Assembly: GCA_018222805.1 (NCBI GenBank)
Contig: JAAEZQ010000003.1
Coordinates: 1 to 64,000, forward strand
Direction: 5' to 3'
Length of the DNA: 64,000 bases
Origin: Vibrionaceae bacterium
GTDB lineage: Bacteria > Pseudomonadota > Gammaproteobacteria > Enterobacterales > Vibrionaceae
Positions 44,430-52,142 of the stretch are shown piece after piece. A program made the position numbers and the translations under genes. Within the stretch, counting starts at the first letter, position 1. Each line of letters starts with the position of its first letter. The notes under the pieces were generated by a model. That model was not told the DNA's origin. It saw nothing but the letters and a program-made list of their open reading frames with translations, and searched no databases.

Positions 44430-44808
44430 AAATGCCTCCTTGGTATGCTTCACACCTAACCGTAGATAGATATGAATATTTCATTTCGTTATCAGATGAA
44501 ATCAGTACAGCTTCCATCTGTTTTTACCCTGATTTTTTTCAACAGAGGACCTAAATTGAATCTGAAAAATTTTTTTTGTCCCGCGTTGTTTTTTAACTAT
44601 AAGGTGATGTTTGAATTATCACCACTGTTAATGTGTCGTATTTGTTAAAAATGTTACGCCGATCTCGCTAAGTCCTGTCTCCTTAATTTGTCATTGCATC
44701 TAAGGTAATGAAATATATATTGTTTACCTATTTGTGGGTATGTGGTTTTAATTTGTGATCTGGAGCTTGTTTGGTGTAATTATAGTATGAATTTACTTTT
44801 TTACTGGA

Positions 44809-44824
44809 TGAAAAATAATTTTCA
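44809..44824. promoter_or_regulatory. Operator-like palindrome in the ABC importer-iolC2 gap (site A)
   Basis: TGAAAAATAATTTTCA, the exact reverse complement of the site at 29031-29046, about 175 bp before the fused iolC start. Part of a motif family shared with the iolT-iolE gap 15 kb away. Confidence 0.62.
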
Positions 44825-44918
44825 TGTTTATCGGTGCTTTTGTGCTTGTAACTTTATCAGGTTAAAAAAAATAGCCATTGGTCACAGTTTTGAATGCTCA
44901 TTTCAAAATACAATTAAA

Positions 44919-44934
44919 TGAAATAAATATTTCA
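44919..44934. promoter_or_regulatory. Operator-like palindrome upstream of fused iolC (site B)
   Basis: TGAAATAAATATTTCA has perfect 6-bp arms (TGAAAT/ATTTCA) with an AAAT centre, 50 bp before the start codon at 44985. It could overlap the promoter. Shorter relatives, TGAATATTTCA at 44473-44483 and a half site at 44563-44578, lie nearer the ABC operon. Confidence 0.58.
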
Positions 44935-44984
44935 CTTAATTGAGAGCGTCTCACACTCGAGTCTGCCAATCTGAGGAGAATGTT

Positions 44985-46892
44985 ATGAGTAGTAGCGATA
45001 AGAAATTGGATGTTATCTGCATGGGGAGAGTCGCCGTTGATTTCTATGGTCAGCAGATCGGTGCTCGTCTTGAAGATATGAGTAGTTTTTCTAAGTATCT
45101 GGGAGGATCTTCAGGGAATGTCGCGTATGGAACGGCTAGACAAGGTTTAAAGTCATCAATGTTTGCCAGAGTTGGTGATGAGCATATGGGGCGCTTTCTT
45201 AGAGAAGAATTACAAAGACTTGGTGTCGATACCAGTCATTTAATCACTGATAAAGAGCGGCTCACTGCTTTGGTTATCTTAGGCATTAAAGATGACGATA
45301 CCTTCCCATTGATTTTTTATCGCGATAATTGCGCTGATATGGCAATAACGGCAGACGATGTTGATGAGGATTACATTGCTTCTGCCCGTTGCTTGGCAAT
45401 TACAGGGACACATCTGTCTCATCCTAAAACGCGACAAGCTGTACTAACGGCATTGCGATACGCGAGAAAACACGGTGTCAGAACGGTTCTAGACATTGAT
45501 TATCGTCCTGTACTCTGGGGGTTAACTTCTCTTGGCGATGGTGAAACACGTTTTATCGAGTCTGAACAAGTAACGACAGAGTTAAAAGAAGTATTGGGTT
45601 TGTTTGACCTAATCGTAGGCACCGAAGAAGAGTTCCATATCGCGGGAGGAACAACAGAGACACTGGCTGCATTAAATGGTGTTCGCCAAGTCTCTGATGC
45701 AGTTCTTGTCTGTAAGCGAGGGGCACTTGGTTGCTCTGTTTACGAATCGCAGATTCCGGACAACTTGGACGGGGCAATTAACGCCAGAGGCGTGAGAGTC
45801 GATGTGTTAAATGTTCTGGGAGCAGGGGATGCATTTATGTCGGGCTTACTCCGTGGTTACTTAAATAACGAAAGTTGGCAACGCGCTTGCGACTACGCTA
45901 ACGCATGTGGGGCGCTTGTAGTATCGCGTCACGGGTGTGCGCCAGCCATGCCAAGTAAAGATGAGTTGGACGATTATTTAGGTCGTGCGGAACACGTTCC
46001 ACGCCCAGATCTTGATGAAAAACTGACCCACTTACATAGAGTCACTACGCGAGATAAAAAGTGGGGGGATTTATGTGTACTGGCTTTTGACCACCGAATG
46101 CAGCTTGAACAGATGGCAAAAAACGTTGGGGCACCTCTAAGCCGTATCTCGATATTGAAGAAGCTCATCTTGAACGCCTACCAAGAAACGGTGGAAGAAC
46201 AGGGCTTGCAGGGCAATGCCGGTTTACTTTGTGACGGAACATATGGCCAAGCTGCGCTAAATGAAGCAACAGGCAATGGCTGGTGGATTGGCCGTCCTAT
46301 TGAATTACCCGGTTCACGCCCGCTGGAGTTAGAGCACGGCAATTTAGGTGCCCAACTTATTTCTTGGCCACAGGAGCATATTGTAAAGTGCTTAGTGTTT
46401 TATCATCCCAATGATGCTGTGGAGTTAAAAGCTCAACAAGAGCGTACTCTTACTGACATCTACCGTACGTGTTGCCAATCTGGTCATGAGCTACTTCTCG
46501 AAATTATATTGCCACGCGATATGCCTCAGGATGACCTGTACTACCTTAAATCAGTTCAAAGAATGTATGAAATAGGGATCAAACCAGATTGGTGGAAGTT
46601 ACCTCCATTGGCTGAAGCTGGGTGGGAACAGTTAGAAGAGATTATCGAGCGCGAAGATAAATACTGTCACGGTGTTGTGTTGCTTGGACTCGATGCACCA
46701 CCGGAAGAACTCGCGGCAGGGTTCAAGTGTGCTAGAACGAGCCGTTTGGTGAAAGGTTTTGCGGTTGGGAGAACGATATTTGGTGAGCCTTCGAAAGCGT
46801 GGTTAGCCAATGAGTTATCCGACGAAGAATTCAAAACGCGAATCAAAAGTAACTACTTAAACCTCATTTCTGCTTGGAAACAGCGAGCTTAA
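44985..46892 (+). CDS. iolC: Bifunctional 5-dehydro-2-deoxygluconokinase / DUF2090 aldolase-like fusion (IolC2)
   Basis: About 635 residues in two parts. Residues 1-325 form a PfkB-type IolC kinase (FSKYLGGSSGNVAYGTARQG, VLGAGDAFMSGLLRGYL, the standard GAGD). Residues ~345-635 form a DUF2090 domain (WGDLCVLAFDHRMQLEQMAKN, PELEHGNLGAQLISWP-like text, GIKPDWWKLPP, VKGFAVGRTIFGEPSKAW), a TIM-barrel relative of class I tagatose/DKGP aldolases. The ATG at 44985 has GAGGAG at 6 nt; the frame extends back to a TTG. Fusion allows phosphorylation and cleavage in one protein, an alternative to IolC plus IolJ elsewhere in the window. Confidence 0.9.
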   Translation: MSSSDKKLDVICMGRVAVDFYGQQIGARLEDMSSFSKYLGGSSGNVAYGTARQGLKSSMFARVGDEHMGRFLREELQRLGVDTSHLITDKERLTALVILGIKDDDTFPLIFYRDNCADMAITADDVDEDYIASARCLAITGTHLSHPKTRQAVLTALRYARKHGVRTVLDIDYRPVLWGLTSLGDGETRFIESEQVTTELKEVLGLFDLIVGTEEEFHIAGGTTETLAALNGVRQVSDAVLVCKRGALGCSVYESQIPDNLDGAINARGVRVDVLNVLGAGDAFMSGLLRGYLNNESWQRACDYANACGALVVSRHGCAPAMPSKDELDDYLGRAEHVPRPDLDEKLTHLHRVTTRDKKWGDLCVLAFDHRMQLEQMAKNVGAPLSRISILKKLILNAYQETVEEQGLQGNAGLLCDGTYGQAALNEATGNGWWIGRPIELPGSRPLELEHGNLGAQLISWPQEHIVKCLVFYHPNDAVELKAQQERTLTDIYRTCCQSGHELLLEIILPRDMPQDDLYYLKSVQRMYEIGIKPDWWKLPPLAEAGWEQLEEIIEREDKYCHGVVLLGLDAPPEELAAGFKCARTSRLVKGFAVGRTIFGEPSKAWLANELSDEEFKTRIKSNYLNLISAWKQRA

Positions 46893-46972
46893 TTACTGCA
46901 CGCCAAGTCAAACTAATTTTCAGTGTCGATATTGAGCTTGGCAAGGAAATAAATAACTAATTTGGAGCAATC

Positions 46973-48484
46973 ATGGAAACCGTTCAAAATCACATCGCCG
47001 GCAACATTAAAAACAGCACCAGCGAGCGTTTCTCTCCCGTTTTTAACCCGGCTACAGGAGAGCAAACCAAGCAGGTGGTATTGAGCTCTGCGGCTGAAGC
47101 GACTGAAGTGGTCGCCGTGGCTAAACAAGCGTTTATGTCATGGTCGAAAGCGTCACCATTAAAGCGTGCGAGAGTGATGTTTAAGTTTAAATCGTTACTT
47201 GAGAACAACATGGATAGACTGGCTCGCGTCATTTCAAACGAGCACGGCAAAGTGTATTCAGATGCGGTGGGTGAAGTAACACGAGGTCTAGAGGTTGTAG
47301 AGTTTGCTTGTGGTATCCCGCATCTTCAAAAAGGTGAGCACTCAGCGAATGTTGGTACAGGTGTTGATAGCCATTCATTAATGCAGCCACTGGGCGTGTG
47401 CGTGGGTATTACCCCTTTTAACTTCCCAGCAATGGTTCCAATGTGGATGTTCCCAATCGCTTTGGCTACAGGTAATACTTTCATTCTAAAACCGTCTGAA
47501 AAAGATCCTTCAACTGCGCTTATTTTAGCAGAGCTTCTCCAAGAGGCAGGCCTTCCGGACGGAGTTTTTAACGTTGTTAATGGTGACAAAGAAGTCGTTG
47601 ATGCGCTGCTTACTGCGCCAGACGTTGAAGCGGTGAGTTTTGTCGGCTCTACACCTATTGCAGAGTACATCTATACTACTGCTTCGGCTCATGGCAAACG
47701 CTGCCAAGCTTTGGGCGGAGCGAAAAACCACTGCATCTTAATGCCGGATTCGGATATGGATATGGCGGTAAACGCGATTATGGGCGCAGCATATGGTGCA
47801 GCGGGTGAGCGCTGTATGGCACTGTCGGTGGTGGTTGCTGTCGGTGATGAAACAGCGGATGTTTTAGTTGCAGAGCTGAAAAAGAAAATAGCAGAGATGA
47901 AAGTGGGACCTGGCATTGTCGAAGAGGGAGAAAACGACATGGGGCCTGTTATATCAGCTCAACACAAACAGAAGATTTGTGACTATATCTCATCGGGCGA
48001 AGAACAAGGTGCAGCGATTAAGGTTGATGGCCGAGACTTTTCGGTTCCAGGCCATGAAACAGGGTATTTCGTAGGGCCGACGCTGATTGATAAAGTCACT
48101 TCAGATATGACCATATACAAAGAAGAAATCTTTGGTCCGGTACTTTCCGTGGTCCGAGTCAGTGATTACCACACCGCGTTGAAACTGATAAACCAACATG
48201 AGTATGGCAATGGTACCGCTATTTTTACTCGGGATGGTGAAACAGCAAGGCAGTTTAGCGAAGACGTTCAAGCTGGCATGGTGGGAGTTAATGTACCAAT
48301 CCCAGTGCCGATGGCGTTTCACAGTTTTGGTGGATGGAAACGCTCAGTGTTTGGACCGTTGAATGTTCATGGTAATGATGGCGTACGTTTTTATACAAAA
48401 ATGAAAACCGTTACTAGCCGTTGGCCTGCTAGTGTTCGTCTTGAACAGCACTCCAGCTCTTTCTCTATGCCTACTTTGGGATAG
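46973..48484 (+). CDS. iolA: Methylmalonate/malonate-semialdehyde dehydrogenase (CoA-acylating)
   Basis: Converts malonate semialdehyde, CoA and NAD into acetyl-CoA, CO2 and NADH, the last step of inositol breakdown. The protein is 503 residues, aldehyde-dehydrogenase superfamily, MMSDH type. The catalytic Cys is in GAAGERCMALS; other blocks are MQPLGVCVGITPFNFPAMVPMWMFP (coenzyme region), LGGAKNHCILMPDSD and GPTLIDKV. The ATG has TTTGGAGC upstream. It follows the fused iolC by 80 bp, probably the same operon. It can also act on methylmalonate semialdehyde from valine. Confidence 0.94.
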   Translation: METVQNHIAGNIKNSTSERFSPVFNPATGEQTKQVVLSSAAEATEVVAVAKQAFMSWSKASPLKRARVMFKFKSLLENNMDRLARVISNEHGKVYSDAVGEVTRGLEVVEFACGIPHLQKGEHSANVGTGVDSHSLMQPLGVCVGITPFNFPAMVPMWMFPIALATGNTFILKPSEKDPSTALILAELLQEAGLPDGVFNVVNGDKEVVDALLTAPDVEAVSFVGSTPIAEYIYTTASAHGKRCQALGGAKNHCILMPDSDMDMAVNAIMGAAYGAAGERCMALSVVVAVGDETADVLVAELKKKIAEMKVGPGIVEEGENDMGPVISAQHKQKICDYISSGEEQGAAIKVDGRDFSVPGHETGYFVGPTLIDKVTSDMTIYKEEIFGPVLSVVRVSDYHTALKLINQHEYGNGTAIFTRDGETARQFSEDVQAGMVGVNVPIPVPMAFHSFGGWKRSVFGPLNVHGNDGVRFYTKMKTVTSRWPASVRLEQHSSSFSMPTLG

Positions 48485-48510
48485 AGGAATTATCTGCAGG
48501 TAGAAATTAG

Positions 48511-48549
48511 AAAGGTCTAGCGCTTTAAGTTTAGCTAGACCTTTGTTTT
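48511..48549 (+). terminator. Intrinsic terminator after iolA
   Basis: AAAGGTCTAGC (48511-48521) pairs with GCTAGACCTTT (48534-48544) around a 12-nt loop, followed by GTTTTG. An 11-bp perfect stem closes the inositol region. Confidence 0.85.
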
Positions 48550-48856
48550 GATATCTGAAAATGTGTCGATAAGGCTCTTTTGGCGTTTCTTAGCATTTCT
48601 GCATGGTACGTGCTTTGTTGCTTTAGTTCGATGGAACTAAAGCAGAAGTTACGATCTGATCCGCTACATTTATTAATCGTCGTAGCCACATGCCGAAGCC
48701 TCATTACCTTGATAAGAATTACGCTTGGCGGTTTTGATTCAAAGTTTGGGAGGCATAGTGTTGTCGTCCCGTAATGTGGCGTTCGCTGGCTGTGTTATCC
48801 ACAATTAGTGGATGCCTTCTATAGTTAGACTATGTCTAACATTGAGGTGACTAAAG
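48550..48856. promoter_or_regulatory. Intergenic region with a 17-bp inverted repeat before the cupin gene
   Basis: No gene was accepted here (a 64-codon open frame at 48580-48774 has no SD or motif). At 48824-48840 GTTAGAC and GTCTAAC flank TAT as a perfect inverted repeat, ending 16 bp before the cupin start. This suits an operator over the promoter or ribosome site of that gene. Confidence 0.5.
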
Positions 48857-49234
48857 ATGGTTTACTTTAAGAATCTTGATCAAATCGTCGCATCTCTTGA
48901 GGCTGATGAATCTACGAAGTGCGACCCTATTAAGAGAACTTTTGTTTTTGACGGAGAGCATCTGACAGCGAATGTTGGGGTCGTCAGGGATACCGGTAAT
49001 GCACTCCATATACAGAACAATCATGATGAGTTGCTTGTCATTATTGAAGGTAATGTGGATTTTAAGGTCGGAGAAGAAATAAAGAATGTCAGCAAGGGTG
49101 ATCTTGTTTTCATTCCCAAAGCAACTCTCCATGGCCCCATTTTAAAGGAAGGGCAAAGCTTCGCGGCTCTTTCGGTTTTTGCACCCTACTTTGATCGAAC
49201 AAAGGACAACATTAAGTGGGACAAAGAATCCTAG
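48857..49234 (+). CDS. Small cupin-domain protein
   Basis: A 125-residue single-cupin protein. The first cupin motif is represented by HIQNNHDELLVIIEGNVDFKVG and the second by GDLVFIPKATLHGPI. The two His residues of motif 1 are spread (H-x5-H) with a Glu, and a His lies in motif 2 (LHG), so a metal site is possible. GAGGTGACTAAAG precedes the ATG. It stands alone between the inositol genes and the respiratory reductase, with its own palindrome upstream. No enzyme activity can be assigned. Confidence 0.75.
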   Translation: MVYFKNLDQIVASLEADESTKCDPIKRTFVFDGEHLTANVGVVRDTGNALHIQNNHDELLVIIEGNVDFKVGEEIKNVSKGDLVFIPKATLHGPILKEGQSFAALSVFAPYFDRTKDNIKWDKES

Positions 49235-49262
49235 ATGATGCAGGGTGTCAAGGTGTAGCAAA

Positions 49263-49319
49263 AAAGCCATCGCTAAACATCAACCCCGTTGGGAAAATAG
49301 GACTGATGGCGATGGCTTT
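49263..49319. terminator. Bidirectional hairpin between cupin and cytochrome genes
   Basis: AAAGCCATCGC (49263-49273) pairs with GCGATGGCTTT (49309-49319), an 11-bp stem with a 35-nt loop. It lies between convergent genes; the A/T ends favour termination on both strands. Confidence 0.65.
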
Positions 49320-49332
49320 AGCCGATGGCAGG

Positions 49333-49899
49333 TTATTTAGACTCGTAAGTATATTCAGGATAACGCTTATTCAGCTCACTACGTAACATACCATTGTGTC
49401 CAACTGTCACATGACAAGAAACGCATTGAATCGGTTCGCCTTTTTCACGCTGTGATTTGTAGTGAGCGTGCGTTTGAAGTGATTTTGGGTTGTCAGCTTG
49501 CATTTTATCCAAAAGGTTTTGGTGACAGTTTAGACAGCCGCTATCGAACACAAACCGTTCTCGTTCTTCTCGCCTTGCGATCCAATCAATCTCATTGATA
49601 TCAGTAAAGTTCTCGACAAATACGTCATTAATACCATGTGCCGTTTTTGCTACCATGTAGCCGAATACCGAATCTTGTGGCAGGTGACAATCAACACATT
49701 GGGCAACAAAACCGTGATCATTCTGACCGCCATGAACATCAATCTTGAATGTTTCAGCCATCGGTTCCATTGAGTGGCAAGAGCTACAGAACTCGGCATC
49801 GCCAGTACTATGAGCTATTTCTGCTGTAATTAGACTTGCCCCTGTCCCCAATAAGCCACCTACAGCCAGTAACAGCACTATTAACCATTTTTTATTCAT
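49333..49899 (-). CDS. NapC/NrfH-family tetraheme c-type cytochrome (quinol dehydrogenase)
   Basis: 188 residues with an N-terminal membrane anchor (WLIVLLLAVGGLLGTGASLITA) and four CxxCH heme sites: CSSCH, CVDCH, CLNCH and CVSCH. The first is followed by SMEP, the Met-containing motif of NapC/NrfH proteins that take electrons from menaquinol. It should pass them to the tetraheme c3 protein encoded just upstream (2-bp gap) and then to the flavoprotein. The three minus-strand genes thus form a complete quinol-to-periplasm respiratory reductase. Confidence 0.9.
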   Translation of the reverse strand: MNKKWLIVLLLAVGGLLGTGASLITAEIAHSTGDAEFCSSCHSMEPMAETFKIDVHGGQNDHGFVAQCVDCHLPQDSVFGYMVAKTAHGINDVFVENFTDINEIDWIARREERERFVFDSGCLNCHQNLLDKMQADNPKSLQTHAHYKSQREKGEPIQCVSCHVTVGHNGMLRSELNKRYPEYTYESK

Positions 49900-49901
49900 A
49901 T

Positions 49902-50303
49902 TTATGGTACCTTATCCATCCATGAGGTCGTCGTGTGACAGTCAGAACATAGGTTGGTTGATGGCTCATGCTCTGCGTGACACTCATAGCAATCCAGATC
50001 GAGCCCATCATGGAATGAGTTGTGAGGGTTAGTATGATGCTTGTCCATAAAGCCAAGGCGATCCGCTAGCTTCTGCGTACTGCCGTGGCAGCTTAAGCAG
50101 TTTTCTGTCTCAAGCGGCTCAAATTCATCAGGGTTATTGCCTTCATGGCACATAACACAGTCAAACTTAAGAGCTTTGTGATGAGGCTTCAAAGGGTATT
50201 CTTCGGCCAACTGATTCCAATTAGAGTCTTGTTCAGCATAGGCTGAGAAAGCGAACAGCAACGATACAAACGCGATTAAACGGAGTAAAAGGGATTTTTT
50301 CAT
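49902..50303 (-). CDS. Small periplasmic tetraheme cytochrome c3-like protein
   Basis: About 133 residues. A signal peptide (MKKSLLLRLIAFVSLLFAFSAYA) precedes a short mature chain with four CxxCH sites: CVMCH, CLSCH, CYECH and CSDCH. The pattern resembles the tetraheme N-terminal domain of Shewanella flavocytochrome c3 (FccA), here on a separate polypeptide. I chose the ATG at 50303, directly before the signal peptide, although its SD is weak; the frame opens at a GTG at 50342. It shuttles electrons between the NapC-like quinol dehydrogenase and the flavoprotein. Confidence 0.88.
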   Translation of the reverse strand: MKKSLLLRLIAFVSLLFAFSAYAEQDSNWNQLAEEYPLKPHHKALKFDCVMCHEGNNPDEFEPLETENCLSCHGSTQKLADRLGFMDKHHTNPHNSFHDGLDLDCYECHAEHEPSTNLCSDCHTTTSWMDKVP

Positions 50304-50354
50304 AAGATCTATTTCTTTGCCGTTAGGGATGGCAACAGCCACCCCTGTTGGTGT

Positions 50355-51950
50355 TTATGCCCAAGGTTTCGCTTTTGCAGCGTTCTCACCCGCGACCATA
50401 CCAAATGTACCGCAGTCGATGGTTGAACAAGCCGTCAAACGAATGTAACCATAAGTTCCTGCAGAAGCTTCACCACACACAAATGCACCTTCAATTGGCT
50501 CACCAGTTGCAACGTCTACCGCTTCCGCTTTCGGTGTGATCATCGCGCCACCTTGTGCGTAGTTGTAACGTGGGTTCAGCTGCATCGCATAGTATGGGGC
50601 TTGTGAAATAGACGTCGCTCCTTTTAGTACACTTTTAGGCTTGTGGAACTCATCCTGATCCAACTCCATATTGGTATTGTATTTATCGATGTTCGCTTGC
50701 AGTGTCTTAACATCCATCTTGAAGTTATCCGCTAAGGCCTCAAGCGTATCAAACTTCCAGATCGTACCGTTGATACCATTTTTACCGTCAAGCGATAGGT
50801 GGAATCGTTGCTGATCATGGTAGTGCTCGGCACCTTTTTGGTCATAGATAAGTACCGTATGCTCACCATCAATATGACGACGCTCTTCCAAGATAGCCAT
50901 ACCAATTGCTTGGCGATCATTGTTGTTGTACTCATCAACAAATCGTTCACCAGTGCGAGGGTTAACTAGGATACCCCAGCGAATATCTTCAGTTGGAATT
51001 GGGAACGCAAAGCGGAATAGCGTCATGTGAATAGGCTTGAATCCAGAATTGATCATTGCCTTAATCGCACCTGCAGTTGCTCCCGGTTGAGTTGTCGACG
51101 CAGCGTTATACATGGCGCCCACTTCATCACCACGGAACTTTCGGTCTTGGTTGTAACCACCTGTTGCCATCACTAGGCCACGCTTCACTTTGTAATACTT
51201 AACGTTACCTGACTTGTTGATCTCTGGGTTGTCATTATCGCCCAAGTCATCATGTTTGCGGTTAAAGCGGTACTTTTCGCGTACCTTAACACCTATTACG
51301 CGACCTTCATCATTACGTAAGATTTCGTCTAGAAGAATCTTCTTACGTACTTCGACGTTACTTAGGTTAGCCGTACAGTAATTTTGCAGCTTCTTAATAA
51401 CCTCTGTACCGCCACCCTTTGGCCACACACAGCGAGCACGAGAGTGACCACCTAGCTTCTTAACACCGGTACCACCGCCAATAGACATGTCATATTCAAC
51501 GCCGTGGTCTTTTAGGAAGTTGTAAAGATCAAGTGTGCCCTTAGCCGCAACTTCTGTCAGTTCACGGTGGTTATAACCTTTTGCCTCACGTTCGATATCT
51601 TTAAGCAAGAGCTCCCAAGAGTCATCCTCCACACCAATGTTCTTTTGTAGGTCAGAACCGACAACCGCCATGTTTAGACCTGAAATCAGAGATGAACCAC
51701 CCAAGCGTGACATTTTATCAGCGACGACTACTTGCGCACTTGGGTTCGTTTCAGCAGCACGAATTGCGGCAATCATCCCCGCCATCCCTGAGCCAATAAC
51801 CAGCACATCCATTTCATCATCCCACTTAATATCAGCAGGATTGGTCGCAGCAAATGCTGGGATCGCTAAACCTAAAGCAGACACAGGGGCAATCGCAGCG
51901 GCACCTAAGCCTAGTTTTAGGAAACTACGACGTGAATTTTGTTCAGACAT
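50355..51950 (-). CDS. Tat-exported FAD reductase, flavocytochrome-c/fumarate-reductase-like subunit
   Basis: About 531 residues. The Tat signal (SRRSFLKLG...) sends the folded FAD protein to the periplasm. The FAD-binding motif is DVLVIGSGMAGMIAAIRAAE, and the flavoprotein/fumarate-reductase fold continues to a C-terminal GEASAGTYGYIRLTACSTIDCG. FccA-type enzymes have HGANRLGG there, so the substrate pocket differs: the Arg remains but the flanking residues are changed. The ATG at 51950 has GGAG at 9 nt, better than the ATG at 51965. It reduces an unknown acceptor with electrons from the two cytochromes. Urocanate, fumarate or another enoate is possible. Confidence 0.85.
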   Translation of the reverse strand: MSEQNSRRSFLKLGLGAAAIAPVSALGLAIPAFAATNPADIKWDDEMDVLVIGSGMAGMIAAIRAAETNPSAQVVVADKMSRLGGSSLISGLNMAVVGSDLQKNIGVEDDSWELLLKDIEREAKGYNHRELTEVAAKGTLDLYNFLKDHGVEYDMSIGGGTGVKKLGGHSRARCVWPKGGGTEVIKKLQNYCTANLSNVEVRKKILLDEILRNDEGRVIGVKVREKYRFNRKHDDLGDNDNPEINKSGNVKYYKVKRGLVMATGGYNQDRKFRGDEVGAMYNAASTTQPGATAGAIKAMINSGFKPIHMTLFRFAFPIPTEDIRWGILVNPRTGERFVDEYNNNDRQAIGMAILEERRHIDGEHTVLIYDQKGAEHYHDQQRFHLSLDGKNGINGTIWKFDTLEALADNFKMDVKTLQANIDKYNTNMELDQDEFHKPKSVLKGATSISQAPYYAMQLNPRYNYAQGGAMITPKAEAVDVATGEPIEGAFVCGEASAGTYGYIRLTACSTIDCGTFGMVAGENAAKAKPWA

Positions 51951-52028
51951 AATCTTTTGCTCCATCAGTAACTATGTACTTTTTTGTTTTTATTTAACTT
52001 AGGAGCATTCTCTTTAACCAAGTTTTAT

Positions 52029-52042
52029 ACCTCTATAGTGGT
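52029..52042. promoter_or_regulatory. Dyad in the reductase/TtrSR-like divergent gap
   Basis: ACCTCTATAGTGGT is symmetric at 12 of 14 positions (ACC-N-CTATAG-N-GGT). It lies between the divergent reductase and sensor-kinase genes and is a candidate site for the LuxR-type response regulator. Confidence 0.45.
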
Positions 52043-52064
52043 AAGCCGCATATCCCCCTTATGA

Positions 52065-52078
52065 TTGATCTAAAACAA
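52065..52078. promoter_or_regulatory. FNR-box-like sequence in the reductase promoter region
   Basis: TTGATCTAAAACAA matches the FNR/CRP-type anaerobic box TTGAT-N4-ATCAA at 9 of 10 defined positions. It lies about 115 bp upstream of the flavoprotein start, consistent with anaerobic induction. Confidence 0.5.
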
Positions 52079-52142
52079 TTAATGTTATAAAGAATATGAG
52101 ACGCTAACCACATATTGTTAAAACTGTAGAAATATTGTTGCT

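Noticed and set aside
48580..48774. A 64-codon open frame after iolA
   Set aside because: It lies behind the strong iolA terminator, has no SD and resembles no family.
48824..48840. GTTAGAC/GTCTAAC as integron core sites framing the cupin gene
   Set aside because: The pair forms a short palindrome with a 3-bp centre and there is no attC body on either side, so an operator is more likely.
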